The notes: a model not told the origin generated them from the letters alone. A stretch of DNA of 64,000 nucleotides from Linnemannia schmuckeri (GCA_029449235.1 JANATG010000017.1:1070001-1134000), one strand, 5' to 3'. Shown: positions 1 to 11,024, counted from the stretch's first letter. Translations and numbers: made by a program.

Positions 1-338
1 AATAACCCGCCATACAAACGATCTCCCCCACTGAACCCTGTCAAGAACGCTCTAGGTAACGCTCACAAGAAGACCTGTAGAACGCACTCAAAACCTCTCC
101 ATCCTAAAGGGCTCTGTCACTCTTGCAAGTAAGGCGATGCGCCTGCTTTTTATGGTTCTATTGACCCAAGGATTATTATTAATTAAGAATGTCATCCTGC
201 AAACCCTCGTTGTCGATCCTGACTTCGTTTCCCCACTCGTTTCCGTGTACTTTTCACTTTTCCTCCACACTATTCTCTAGAACAAAGAACTCGAACGTGC
301 CATTGTCTTTGCTTCTCTAGCCAGTCAGCATCTAGGCA
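1..338. other. intergenic, no gene recognised
   Basis: I see no conserved coding sequence. Short open frames here have no recognisable domain. The last part presumably contains the promoter and 5' leader of the small secreted protein gene starting at 339. Confidence 0.4.
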
Positions 339-722
339 ATGATAACTCGCTTGCTCTGGGTCATGTGGACCATCCCTGCACTGATAAGTGCTCAAACAGG
401 ACCGGGACCATGCCACCCATATCCAGGTGCCAGCGCAGGGGATGTGCTAAAGCTTATCGGTGATAACCTCAACAACCTCGATCCAGTTGTGTGTGACGGT
501 AATGGGAGGGCGACTCTCTCGTTTCAAACTGCATCAATCACCACCGTGTGCGCTAAAGGTGAAACCTCAGTTGAAAGGGATACTATGGTACGCAATGCGA
601 TGACTGCCGTTGGTTCTTGTGCTCTTTATGATCATGGCTCAATCAGTGGATATTATATTGCGGAGGACGGCTCAAAAACCTGCTATTTATACTTGGGCTC
701 GGAGGGAAAGTGTACCTTATAA
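339..722 (+). CDS. small secreted cysteine-containing protein, 127 aa
   Basis: A single-exon frame of 127 residues. The first 18 residues form a typical signal peptide (basic start, hydrophobic core, Ala-Gln cleavage site after ISA), so the product should enter the secretory pathway. The mature part has six cysteines (residues 25, 52, 71, 94, 115, 125), enough for three disulfides, and no membrane segment. I do not recognise a family. The size and cysteine pattern fit the broad class of fungal small secreted proteins, whose roles range from wall-associated to environmental interaction; none can be assigned here. The start is the first ATG, and no better one lies downstream because the signal peptide begins there. 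The next gene-like sequence downstream is transposon debris. Confidence 0.65.
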   Translation: MITRLLWVMWTIPALISAQTGPGPCHPYPGASAGDVLKLIGDNLNNLDPVVCDGNGRATLSFQTASITTVCAKGETSVERDTMVRNAMTAVGSCALYDHGSISGYYIAEDGSKTCYLYLGSEGKCTL

Positions 723-831
723 TGATTGAGGGTCTCTCCAAAGGCCACCTTTCATTCTACAAGGAGAAAACATATAGTGTTCATCATGCTACTAGCTTAT
801 TTTCTAGTTACTCCCAATCATGACAGGCGAT

Positions 832-1074
832 GCCGAATGTAATGACGGCTAAAGCCTATTATTCGATATGTCCAGTGACTCCATCTTTGTGTGTAACTTT
901 ATTTTGTAACCATGATTGTTCAAAAATAAAAAAAAAGGAGTGCTCACTATTATGAAAGGGGACTCCAGATACCTTGCTCTCTATCGATTGTCAGGGAAAC
1001 AGGGCGGGATAGGTGGAACAGCTGAAGTCCCTGGAGATATCGAATAATAGGCTTTAGCCATTATTACATTCGGC
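832..1074. repeat. short element with 38-bp inverted termini (MITE-like)
   Basis: Positions 832-869 and 1037-1074 are inverted copies matching at 36 of 38 bases (both start GCCGAATGTAAT and end CGATAT when read inward). They enclose 167 bp of AT-rich noncoding DNA. The arrangement resembles a non-autonomous DNA transposon or a decayed palindromic insertion. I could not find a convincing target-site duplication directly outside the termini, so the exact element ends are uncertain. Confidence 0.55.
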
Positions 1075-1199
1075 GTGGCCTTTCATTATTCTTCCTTTCA
1101 GGGACTCCATTTGTGTATCCAAATAGAGAGAAAAGAATGAATGAAAAGAAAAGAAAAAGAGAAAAGAAAAAAGATAATACCGCCTCAGTAAAGGCGCTT

Positions 1200-1557
1200 G
1201 CGAGAGATCGGAGCAGGCGGAAGAACATGTCCACAACCATGGGGAAGGATCAGTCCTCGTGAACCATCACATCATCGACCGGTACCCCTTTCAGAAGGGC
1301 TCGGGTAGCGCCCACCGCGCGGGTCTTGAAGGGGGGTCCATCCTAGTTCCGTGGGACAAGCTGCATGGTCACCTTAATATGGTTGGAGATCTGGTCGGTG
1401 CCGGTGGCAGAGGCCTTGTCGCGGAAATAGCACACAAGAGAAGTGTAGAGCCTGAGGGGGTCCTTGGGGTGTACAATTGTACGTCGCCTGCTTGTGACCT
1501 GCTGCGATACTCAATGAAGGCCTTGACCAGGCAGAGGGCTTCGTCTGGGTGGTGATG
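1200..1557 (-). pseudogene. decayed tyrosine-recombinase-like fragment
   Basis: Read on the minus strand, three short segments in different frames resemble the C-terminal half of fungal tyrosine recombinases carried by Crypton/DIRS-type elements. They are a segment with DEALCLVKAFIEYRS, one with SNHIKVTMQLV, and one with GATRALLKGVPVDDVMVH. The last looks like the region around the catalytic H-x-x-R helix, where the usual HSTR sequence precedes 'GA(A/T)xALxxGVPxDxVxxH'. Frames are broken by at least one frameshift and an internal stop. No flanking element could be delimited. The family assignment rests on motif memory only, so it is tentative. Confidence 0.4.
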
Positions 1558-1614
1558 CGGATGATGCTGTAAAGCAGCTACTCTTTTTAATTGACGAGGT
1601 TAGAATTCACCTGT

Positions 1615-1649
1615 GCCCTCGACAGCATTAAATAAACGCTGTCGAGGGC
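1615..1649. repeat. perfect 12-bp hairpin
   Basis: GCCCTCGACAGC at 1615-1626 is exactly reverse-complemented at 1638-1649 with an 11-base AT-rich loop. It sits just outside the tyrosine-recombinase-like relic and may mark an element end. Confidence 0.6.
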
Positions 1650-3264
1650 CTTGGCATAAAAATTAATTTTCTATCCTTTCGCTCATTTTTCGATCGTCTG
1701 TCACTGTTTTCTTTTTCGGGAGGTGGGTCCGATTCTTATTACTAGTTCTTTCGCGCTTATGTATACTTCTTTAGGCGCCGATGAAGAAAAAGACAATCGG
1801 TAGCGAGCCGAAAGGCGAAAAAAAAACCCTGCCATTGTTATTTTCATGCCAAACCCTTGCAGCATAAAACAAAAAGAACAAAAAGGAACAAAAAAATCGA
1901 GTACGCGTAACCTCTGGAGGTCAGTAATGTGAGTGAACATAAGAGAACGTCATTCGGTCACGGCGTTGTCAACGACCAGACAACGACAATAGGCCACATT
2001 CCCAGAGCCGTAAGTAGAAAGTAAAGAATTTTTCTAAGGCAGGAAGGAGTGTAGGTGTCGCGTCAATGCTGGCGCAAACAAACACCGAGTCCAAAAACGA
2101 GAGGTAATTAAATCACCTCTTGGAAGCCTAGTGTTCAAAGATAGACTCACGTGGTCCTAGCTTTACCGACCGTCAAGAACTATCTATCTAAGTTTCAGCA
2201 AGTTCGTTACAATGAAGCTCGGATGAAGGTTCCAAACAACTCTACAAAAAACAACAACCAAAAAAGAAGGGAGGGGAGGAGGAGATAGAGAGAGAAGAGG
2301 GAAGGGAAGGAAAGGACGGAGGACTAGGGGAAAGAAAGCAGAATACTGACAGACCTTGTTACACGGCGTCACAGAGAATTGAGCGATAAATCCTACCTTA
2401 CCTTGGGCTTGTAAATGTCTCATTTCTGCCAGTGACATTCAAACAGCACTTGAAAATGGAGAGTCGAGTGGAGAAGAGTAATAGGACATCTTTCTTGCAT
2501 AGGGGTTGTTAGCTTGTTGGTCAATAGTTGTGGATTCTCTGATACTGTGTAAGTGCTTTTAAGTAGAATAATGAAGCGCAATCATGTCGTTTGGTCCCCA
2601 GTCGTCACTTGAAGCGTTGAAATAGAAGCCCCAATGCTGAAGCAGGAGCTCGATCGCATCGCACGTTTGCCAGAGCCTATGCAAGTATCAGGGATGGTGA
2701 AAAATGAGATTTCAATCTTTCAATAACAGGTGTGCTTTTCAACTTCGTAAACCAGATATGTAACAATTACAAGATGCACCGAACATAGGAATGACGGAAC
2801 AATTACTTTCTTTAACCATTTTCGAAATGGAAGTCAACGCAAGATTCCTGGGTTCGAGTTAAGTGTTGAATAACTGGAAGGCCCAAGAGCAGCAGACTGG
2901 GCCGTGTCTCTGGCGGTAGACCGAAAGAGCGGCGCCATGCTCTTGGTAAGCCTCGAGTTGTTCCAGAAACTACAGGCTGAGTAACTTAGCCTTTCAAACG
3001 TGCCGAGGTAGTTGGTACTTGGTGTCTAAGGTGCAAAGAACCTGTTTGTGATCTTAATAATGTCGACCAGAAAGTTGCCTAGTCGCAATCAAAACGAGCG
3101 CGCACGGTGCATGCATTGACCTTTTTGGTCCGCACCTTAACGTCTTTTTTGAACCAAAGTCAATGGCGTTTAACTTGATGTGACTGTGTACTCTCTCTCA
3201 TCCCATATGCTTTCGAGTCAAGAAATGGGCAGCGTGATCAGGGACAGTGTTAAAGGGACAAGTC
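1650..3264. other. gene-free stretch
   Basis: No conserved coding sequence was recognised on either strand. There is a purine-rich stretch near 2240-2340 and otherwise unremarkable AT-rich DNA. A tRNA B-box-like string near 2850 has no matching A-box or cloverleaf. Confidence 0.4.
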
Positions 3265-3267
3265 AGC

Positions 3268-3378
3268 AGGATGAGGATGGTTGAAAGTGGATCTGATCAC
3301 ACCCTCAAATGAAAATCTTGCTAATGTAACTGAGGTTGCTGAATCTGTTCATGGTGTTGGTTCAGATGTCAATTGATC
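3268..3378 (+). repeat. dispersed repeat, copy 1 of 3
   Basis: Shares about 100 bp with segments at 7800-7960 (inverted) and 35299-35470. The common core reads GTGGATCTGATC, then ATGAAAAT, CTAATGTAA, GAATCTG and CTCATGG or close variants. Copies 1 and 2 keep an open frame (VDLI..N.ANVTEVAES.HG), which suggests a once-coding sequence, but no protein family is recognised. Confidence 0.55.
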
Positions 3379-3967
3379 AAAACTTCACCCTACTAGTGAA
3401 TCCCTCCAAAACTGAGGTTTCGCCTCGTTCATCTGTGTTTGAAAAAAAAATCAAAACTGCCTCACCCACTCGCTTCGAGACCCCGTCAAACCCTTCCCAG
3501 AAGACAAACATCACGACCAAGGACGATTCACTCCTCCTCCTCCTCCTTCTCATCTACCGACACGCGTGCTGTTGATGCTCTCCCGTCTACGCAGCCAACA
3601 AACGTCAATCTTCTTTGTCCTCCACAAAGACGCACTCAGTGCCAAGAATGATATGTCTCTCTCCAACAACAGAATAAACAAACCATTGCTCAGAATATCG
3701 CGTCAAATCAAGAGTCGCAAGCCACTATATACAATTCGTATTAAAACTGCTACGAGAACAAAAAGCACGTAAGGGAAGAGATCATCCCCTCCCTCTCTCT
3801 CTAAGACGCAATTCAGGACCATAACATCGACCTCGACCTCGACGCCGCTGCAGCATAGGATGAAGACACGAACAGAGACAAGGAAGAAGCCCAAGATGCA
3901 GGCAGCCACAAGAAAGGAGGCCGAGATGCAGGAAGACATCAGGACAGCCGCGATGCAGGCAGCAAAA

Positions 3968-4200
3968 GTTCTCTCCATCCCCGAGCTGGCAGAAACCTGT
4001 TTCTCGACTCTATCAGTCTACTCAACTTCTCCATCACTACTTGCTTTCTGCATCAGACACTGGCGCATCTGACTTGGTCTCACCTTGAACTTCGCAACCT
4101 TGACAGGATAAGGCGCATTTTGCGCTATCTTGACGGTCAGGAGGCCTTGTACGGGAGCATTAGCACCTCCAGAGACCTACCGATCCACGCCCACGAAGTA
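3968..4200 (+). pseudogene. decayed F-box gene fragment
   Basis: The frame at about 3968-4018 reads an F-box-like start (VLSIPELAETCF). A frame change near 4020 gives the continuation LAHLTWSHLELRNLDRIRR and ILRYLDGQEALYGSIS, in the style of fungal F-box N-termini. Nothing recognisable follows. A second relic of the same type lies inverted at 4420-4790, so the two may come from one duplicated and rearranged gene. Confidence 0.5.
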
Positions 4201-4419
4201 TAACATCATATTGTTGAATAGGAATGAAAATTTGTCGAGCTGAATACGGGTCAAGTTAGGGGTGAGTCCAAGGATCCAGATCGAGCTCCTCTTGTCATCT
4301 TATCCCAACTAGACGATATAAGGGTCGCTATAGTTGCGATAGGGGTAGCTGTCTGGACTCTTTTCAAATGGTGGCCTGATTCTGAAAAGTCAGCCATCCC
4401 GTATTCCAGATCGCAGAGC

Positions 4420-4790
4420 TGTGTTGGTAGTGAGAGAGCAACGGCTAGCGGATCTCATAGATACTGTTTCTGGGGCAAGGAGGTGGATTCCTTGGTTACT
4501 GAGTGCTTGTTGTGGCCGTCGTGGCAGCGACGCATATGTTCGACTACAAAAGAGCGCAGTATCTTGGATCTTGGTGTCTGATGGTGAAGTTACTCATGCT
4601 CAGGGTCCTCTGACTCTCGGCAGAGTATCGAAGGCGCCTTACCCGATTGGGGCCACGGAGTTCGAGGTCGGGCCAGGACTGTTTGTGCTAGGATTTGGTG
4701 AAGAAAACGATCGGTCATGGACAAGCGTAGGAGGGTGGTGGTGTCGAGATACTGAGCGATGATCACTGTCAGTTCGGGAATCGAGAGCAC
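4420..4790 (-). pseudogene. decayed F-box gene fragment (inverted)
   Basis: On the minus strand from 4790 the sequence encodes MLSIPELTVIIAQYLDTTT and LLRLSMTDRFLHQILA, a clear F-box start. A frameshift then leads into WPDLELRGPNRVRRLRYSAE, which parallels the relic at 3968-4200. A stop codon and further frame changes follow. It cannot encode a full F-box protein. Confidence 0.5.
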
Positions 4791-5099
4791 TTTGGATGAT
4801 GTCGCCTCGGTCTTCGTGATGTCTGTCTGCGTTTGTCCTGCTTCTAGCTCGTTTTAAGGTCGACGCTATGGCTGTCCGTTGGTGTCATGGTCCTGATTTG
4901 TGTCTAGGTTGTTTCTGTATACTGTGCGATGATTTTGAACCTTGGCTCAAATAAATGTAACCACCACCAGCACTGTCACAACTTGCATACGCTATTTGAC
5001 TGAACCATACGAATAACCACTGCAGAGGGGGCATTCACATGCCTTTTGTTCATACCTTTACGCTCACATCTTCCTTCCTTCCTCCATCCCTCGCTCCTA

Positions 5100-6807
5100 A
5101 TGATCAAGGCAGCAGAGACATTCTTTGCGCTCCCAGAGCTGCTCGCTTGTCTCGCAATCTATCTCTCTAAAAACGATCTTATTCACCCACTAGCAAAGAT
5201 CAACCGCACAACAAACGCATTTTGTAATTCCTTGCTCTGGGACACCCTTGACCTCAACGACACCTCCCTTGTTCATCGACTCTTCATCTCGCTCGAAGGG
5301 CTGCAGACACTCCGCTAACAACGCTAATTTAGTCCGCTGCTTTAGCTGACTCGTCTCCAGGCGTGCATGACCAACTACCCCGAGGACAGCCTACCAACAA
5401 ACTTTGCCGCGATACAACCACGACAACGTTCTTCACCAAACCATGTGGCTCGCCCGACTCAACGCTACCACCTTGACCCATCTGGATATTACAGAGCTGA
5501 GCCTGTTATGCGTGCATGTGGTCAAGGATATCTCCAGGACCATCTTACAGCTCCCCTGTCTCAAGGTGTTGCATCTGCGAACACAAGCAGGACATTTGCT
5601 CACTCGGCATGCATTCGAATCCCTTTCTTACAGCTGCCCGGCTTCTTTGGTCGACCTTGAGCTTGGCGACCAGATTTATGGGCAGGTGATTCGGTGCAGT
5701 CGGGATCCAGTTATGGACGATTGAGATTATGACCAAGGATTTTTAGTCCTGCGAAACACGCCTCTTCTCCGTCTTAAGAGTCTCAACATCCCAATAATGT
5801 CCCTTCAAGATCTGGCTGAAGTTTTCGGCACCGTGCTCGGACAGTGTCCTGCTCTCGAGTCCCTTGAATTGCCCAAGCTGAACCAACTCACCGACGATAC
5901 GTTGTTTGTCATCGCGTCCATAAGCGAACTATGTCCACGGATCTCGACCCTATTGTTCCCTGGGGGTTGCCTTACGGAGCATATGATGATGGCTCTCGAA
6001 GCGCTTCCGAAGCAGCAATTGAGGAATCCTTATTATCGTTCCTATAATGACCCCGACCGGAGCCAATGATCGCGACCTGGACTCAACACTCGACGACCTT
6101 TTGGAGAGTAGAGTGTTACACATGCAACTCGCATCCTGAGCTCAGTCATCCAGGAAGTGCTGACGACTTGTGAGGGGCTCGAGGTCTTTAATGTGACGGG
6201 TCAAGGAGGTCCGGAGAGAGTATGTCTGATCATTGCAAATGCGGTTGAGTCGGAAGTGGGTGTGCAAAAAGATCCGAGAACTGATGATGGGTGTTTGGAT
6301 TACATCAAGCGGGGAGAACCCAGCGTACATGACGGACCCTACCAAGGCCACTTGGACAGAGGATAATCGGCGCTATTGGGAGAACCTCGGCAAGTTCCAT
6401 TCCCAGATTGGATCCCTGACCCGCCTTGAGATCTTGGACCTGAGAGCTGTAGGAAAGATCTCTACTCCAAGCGAATCCAACACAGAGCGGGAGCACTTTC
6501 TGCCACTTTCAGAGACTTGTCTACCTGGCCTGCTGGCGTTGGAGGATGCGGACCAAGGTAAGATTGGATACTTAGAGAAATTGGGCGGGTCGACGAGGCT
6601 ACGGGAGCTCCGGGGGTCAGTGTGTGGGCACAGAGAGATAATCTGGTGATGATTGGGGAGCGGGAGGTGGACTTGTTTGTGGAGCGTTTGCCAAGTCTGG
6701 AGATGGCTACTTTTAAGCGGGGATGGAAGTGTTGGCTCCTGCAGAGTCTCCAGGCAAGGCGGCCTGGGCTGAGGCTATGTCATAATTGGCAGTTGATTGT
6801 CAACTAA
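5100..6807 (+). pseudogene. F-box/LRR gene, multiply disrupted
   Basis: The whole length parallels the intact gene at 37108-39081 and the frameshifted gene at 8111-10017. It begins with an F-box (MIKAAETFFALPELLACLA), passes through leucine-rich stretches (LNATTLTHLDI, LPCLKVLHLRT, TPLLRLKSLNIP, CPALESLELPKL), and ends with LTRLEILDLRAV and REVDLFVERLPSLEM. Lesions include a stop at 5316-5318 followed by a deletion and frame change, an in-frame TGA at 5722-5724, a stop at 6067-6069, and frame shifts near 6130, 6290 and 6640. F-box/LRR proteins are substrate receptors of SCF ubiquitin ligases; this copy can no longer make one. Confidence 0.75.
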
Positions 6808-6856
6808 ACAAGTGATGTACGGGCGTGCTTTTTCCCCCACGGGCATGCCTTATTAC

Positions 6857-7261
6857 ATGGCTACTCCGGATTTCTACTTCGTATGTGTTTTTTTTACGGG
6901 CGTGCTTTTTTACCATAATCACTTCGGGATTTCCACAACGGAGGAAAGGCTTTCTGTCTTATTCACGGTTACATGCGCCATGACCCGCTGTGTAATAGCC
7001 ATGGAACATGGCTACGGTGCTCTCCTCGGCATGATCACGACTGGCGTTTGTGCGTGCATTGCTTGCACTATCCCTTACTTAATAGATTTCTTACTGATGT
7101 CGGGTGCGCTTTCGAACTGCACCTTAATCGCTTTTTTTGGCCAGTTGTTTTTCTGCGGCAAGCTTGTTGGATGGAGACATATGGAGTGGTTCGAGTTTGT
7201 CTGGTGCGCGATCATTCTCTTCATTGGCATTGTCAGTGCGGTCATTGGGCGATGTCATTAA
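6857..7261 (+). CDS. putative small integral membrane protein, 134 aa
   Basis: A continuous frame of 134 residues beginning MATPDFYFVCVFFTG contains about four hydrophobic stretches long enough to span a membrane (around residues 5-22, 48-72, 78-105 and 112-132). There is no signal for cleavage and no recognised family. An upstream in-frame ATG at 6797 would extend it by 20 residues and overlap the end of the F-box relic; I prefer 6857. An AATAAA lies at 7329-7334. A 15-bp direct repeat (6819-6833 and 6896-6910) flanks the start. Coding status is uncertain because hydrophobic frames occur by chance in T-rich DNA. Confidence 0.4.
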   Translation: MATPDFYFVCVFFTGVLFYHNHFGISTTEERLSVLFTVTCAMTRCVIAMEHGYGALLGMITTGVCACIACTIPYLIDFLLMSGALSNCTLIAFFGQLFFCGKLVGWRHMEWFEFVWCAIILFIGIVSAVIGRCH

Positions 7262-7799
7262 TACCTTGAACTTGAGAAGGATCCCGACAAGTAAAAATGT
7301 ACTAATCCACTTCACCTCTGTCACGCCGAATAAACTTTTTTTCTTTTCATCACTTTATTTTTCATTGAACCCAGTGTACAGAACAACTCTCTGCCTGCCA
7401 AAACCACCCACTCACAATTGAAATTTCCGTCTTTTCTGTCAGGATTAATATCCCGTGTGCATAGAAACATAAAAAAACATTGGATTCTAAGCCCTAACTG
7501 AACTCCTTTTCGCTCACGGGCCTCCTTTTCGATCCTTCATGCTCCCGCCACCCCTCTTCCCACAATTGTCAATTCTAAGGAGTCAAACATGAGAACGAAA
7601 GAAGGAGTAGGCGATTCATCTCCTCCGTTAGATCCTCCGACTTTCGACGGCGACTACTGCGAAAAAGTGCTTTTTTTTTGCTTGCTGCTCGTTTACTTTA
7701 TTGTCAAAAAAAATCTATGGGTTAAAAAATTCCTAATTTGATTTAGGACGAGTGGGACTCAGGGAGATGACGGTCTTCTGAACGAAAATTAAATTTTAG
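7262..7799. other. gene-free stretch
   Basis: AT-rich DNA following the membrane-protein frame. AATAAA at 7329-7334 is a plausible polyadenylation signal. Nothing else is recognised. Confidence 0.35.
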
Positions 7800-7960
7800 A
7801 ACCTCAATTGGAAGGAATGAAATCGGGATTCAGAGATTGAGGTGATGAAAGTTGATGAATTTGCATCGGATCCATGACCATGAGCAGATTCAGCGACCTC
7901 GGTTACATTAGCAATATTTCCATTTGAGAGTCTGATCAAATCCACTTCTCATCGACCATC
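7800..7960 (-). repeat. dispersed repeat, copy 2 of 3
   Basis: The reverse complement matches copies at 3268-3378 and 35299-35470. The match to the 35.3 kb copy continues past the core through CTGAATCC.GATTTC.TTCC, so this copy shows the repeat is at least about 150 bp long. Its conceptual frame stays open (VDLIRLSNGNIANVTEVAES then AHGHGSDANSS). Confidence 0.55.
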
Positions 7961-8110
7961 CTTACTCATCGTGCTACGCCCGTGCTCTGATCACACCGGC
8001 AACTCGATCAGTGGCCGTAGGCAAAGAAAACGGATATGTGACTGTTTTTTGTCACGAACTACAAATGCGACGTTTTACTTCTCACCAGTCAATAAACCGA
8101 CTGCGGCTGG

Positions 8111-10017
8111 TTGCAATTCTTTCTCCCACTCTCGCTCTCTTCTGCTTCTCCACTTTTCCCTTCTGTCACCATCGTTCCACTCACGACCATAACTGCGTGC
8201 GAGAAATTCATTGCGCTCCCAGAGCTACTCGCCTATCTTGCGCCATTCCTTTCACGAGCAGACCTCATTCGACTGGCAAGGACGAACCGCGCCAACTACG
8301 CAAGCTGCGCCTCGCTATTGTGGCACTCGCTCGATCTACTCCAGAATCCCACTCACTCGTCTCGCCTTCTCGACTCTCCGAAAGGACTACAAGATTTCAG
8401 CAACAATATTGATTTTGTCCGCGCCGTCGCCTGGGGAACCAACTTTTCTTCGCACTACTTTCAACAACTCTGCATTTATTTGAACACTATTACGCCACTT
8501 GCGCCTGCTCATCAGTCGATATCCACCGAGGCTCTCTCGCATGAGAATTGGGGCTCCGTACCTACTCCAGCTGCGTTGCCTGTAACACTTTTTCCACCCC
8601 TTCTTCGGTTGACTAGTCTTGAGGTTTGCATGCCCAAGATGCCCATCAGCGAGCGGAGATCAGAAACATTTCCGAGCCATACATTCGACTGTCATCTTCA
8701 TCAGAATCTGTGGTTGGCTCGTCTCAACAGCGGGACGTTGACCCATCTGGAATGTACACAGATGCACCTGGAGTCTCCTCGAGTGGTCCGGGACCTATGC
8801 AGGACAATCGCACAACTGGTCCATCTCAGGACCTTGCGATTGGGAGCACAAACGCAAATGTTCCCTATCGAGAGGCCCATCTTATTCAGCTGTCCAGTGT
8901 CGCTGGTCGAGCTGGACCTGCGGTGTTTACACATGGTCTCCACCAATCCAGCTCCTTCTTTTGATCCTGTCGAAGGCGAATGTGACTTCGACCAAGGACC
9001 CTTGATCCTGAGAACAACGCCACTTCTCCGCCTCAAGCGACTGGCTCTTCCCATCATGGCTTATGTTGATTTAGCTTCTGCCCTCCGGTTGTACTTGGTA
9101 CGTTGTCCCACGGTCGAGTGTCTTGAGTTGCCTTGCCTCGGCAGTGTTTCCAGTGGCACGTCGTCTGCCGTGGACTCGTTGGCCGAACTGTGTCATTTTA
9201 CCACAGATCTGTTGTTCTCAAAGGTGTGTTATGGAGACTGCCTGAAGAGGCTCTTGGAAGTTCTTCCTATGGGTCGTCTGAAGAGTCTCTGCTGCTACAA
9301 TATCGCATACTTGAGAACGGTACCGATCAGTGCTGCTTTGACCCGGCATTCAGCTACTCTCCGAAGGATTCAGTTGATTGGTAGTCAATACGTTCCAAAC
9401 ACAATGATACAAGCGATTCTGACATCTTGTGGAGCTCTGGAGGTTTTTAGCACAATTGCTCATGGAGGCAAGAGGAGGATAGACATCAGTTTGTCGCTGG
9501 CGGATGCCGTTGAGGAGGAGTGGTCTGTGCAATGCTGCATCACCTAGAAATAAGTATCTTAATGGCTACGAGCGGTAGGACCCCGCAGTACTTGAACGAT
9601 CCGAGTTGTGCGACTTGGACAGAGATGGATCACCATCACTGGGATCATCTTGGGATATTCTATGCACAGATTGGCAAACTGACGCGTCTCGAGATTTTGG
9701 ATCTCAAGGCTGATGGATGGAAGGGCATGCCGATCGGACATGGCATCGAGGATGAGGTTAAAGGGAAGAAGGCTGGACATTTGGCAACGCTGTCAGGGCT
9801 GACCAGGTTACGAGAGCTTCGAGGATTTTATGCTTGGACACAGGGGGATGACTGGGCGAGGATAGGTGAGAAGGAGGCGGAGTGGCTTGCGAATAACCTG
9901 CCGGGTTTGCGGTTGGTGATGTTTGCGTTGTTGGATAATAGTGAAGGTTATCGGATGCTTCGGGAAAGAAGACCATGGCTTAAGCTGCGCGTCCGTTTAT
10001 CCAACAGAATGCGCTGA
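8111..10017 (+). pseudogene. F-box/LRR gene with one frameshift
   Basis: The first frame (8111-9547) carries an F-box (KFIALPELLAYLAPFLSRAD) and many leucine-rich segments (LNSGTLTHLECTQMHL, LVHLRTLRLGAQ, TPLLRLKRLALPIM). It leaves frame near 9525, and the second frame (to 10017) continues with the expected C-terminal part (YLNDPSCATWTEMDHHHW, LTRLEILDLKA, EAEWLANNLPGLRLV). One base gained or lost within about 9522-9530 would explain the break, so it may be a recent mutation or a sequence error. The codon aligned with the start ATG of paralogues is ATA (8189-8191); translation would need the upstream in-frame ATG at 8111. If functional, it would be an SCF substrate receptor. Confidence 0.7.
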
Positions 10018-10057
10018 GAGTTTTGACGCGCGGATGAAAATATATAGCCCTCATCAT

Positions 10058-10185
10058 TTACGTTACCTTTTGATCCATCGGTGGCACCCTTTCTGTAATA
10101 CTTAGCCGGAATACGCGATGATTGTTTGCTCAATAAGGGAGACACATAAGAGATGACGAAAGACCAAGTACCAGTTCCTGTCAGC
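10058..10185 (+). repeat. 25S/28S rRNA-derived dispersed repeat, copy a
   Basis: The head resembles the conserved LSU rRNA segment CTTTTTGATCCTTCGATGTC: here CCTTTTGATCCATCGGTGGC at 10066-10085. It is followed by a tail (CCGGAATACGCGATGATT, then CAATAAG) shared with the copies at 12943 and 14887. It lies in the 3' flank of the frameshifted F-box gene and was duplicated with that gene's end to 14.9 kb. Confidence 0.45.
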
Positions 10186-10371
10186 GAAATGGACTTCATC
10201 GATAATACCAAGGACCTCGTCGAATGGACCTTACTAAACTATAACAATTGTTCTCCGGCAAAGGTCCAGGAAATCCATCGTGACCGCAGAGACATAGTTG
10301 AACGGCTTAGAGTCCTTGCAGCAAACAGGGCACTGGAAATACTCTGCGCCATCCCAGAGGCAAAGTTCTAA
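10153..10371 (+). CDS. doubtful short open frame, 72 aa
   Basis: An ATG-initiated frame of 72 residues, charged and soluble-looking, with no recognised domain. It begins inside the tail of the rRNA-derived repeat, and the corresponding sequence at 14.99 kb stops after about 20 residues. I list it because it is the only candidate between the F-box gene and the next clear gene; chance is an equally good explanation. Confidence 0.15.
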   Translation: MTKDQVPVPVSEMDFIDNTKDLVEWTLLNYNNCSPAKVQEIHRDRRDIVERLRVLAANRALEILCAIPEAKF

Positions 10372-11024
10372 CCCCTGCTTCAGAGATGTATACCGCGCTT
10401 TCAAAAAGAATGGCTGGGAAAAAAAATTAACGAAAAAAATAATCACGAAGGGATGGGAGTGTGCCACCACCATGTATGGCCACTTTTTATTCTTAGGGAG
10501 AAAAGAAATTAATGTCCAATTTTTCTTCCAGTCATTCTTTTCCAAAGCGCGCTGTACCTGCTATACATGCAGATATTGTTGCCAGTTATCAGCCTTGGGA
10601 GAACGGCTCTCATTTTAAAGAGTACAGACATAAGACGTAAGGCATTGGGAGGAACCAATTTTTTTTTCCAAGGTAGAGATGCTCGTCCCGTGACGACGCA
10701 TCAATTTTATCCAAAGTGAGTTGGAACTGTCTAAGTGCAACTCGTGCGACTACATAATCTACTTCACGGTGTGAAGCCAACTAATAAAAGTAAATCACTG
10801 TTGAGGAAACTCAACGTGTCCTCTACGCTACAAGGCACTTAACTTCGGGTGACCCTTGCTGCTCTTCATGGGAGCGAGCTCAAAGGGACTAGGTATCGTG
10901 AGGGAGAGGTGTGAGAGATTTAACGATTCCTCAAATTCAAGTCACAGTAAGTCAGGTGATTTTTAATTCATGGATTTTAGTATGTAGTGGGTACTATGGA
11001 GCTGGGGTCAGCAGAATTGAGAAA
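10372..11024. other. gene-free stretch
   Basis: AT-rich noncoding DNA between a doubtful frame and the 3' end of the minus-strand secreted protein gene. No motif is recognised. Confidence 0.35.

Noticed and set aside
2840..2870. tRNA-like GGGTTCGAGTT box
   Set aside because: No A-box or cloverleaf stems could be placed around it.
6305..6496. Minus-strand frame within the F-box relic
   Set aside because: It is a shadow of the recognisable LRR coding strand.
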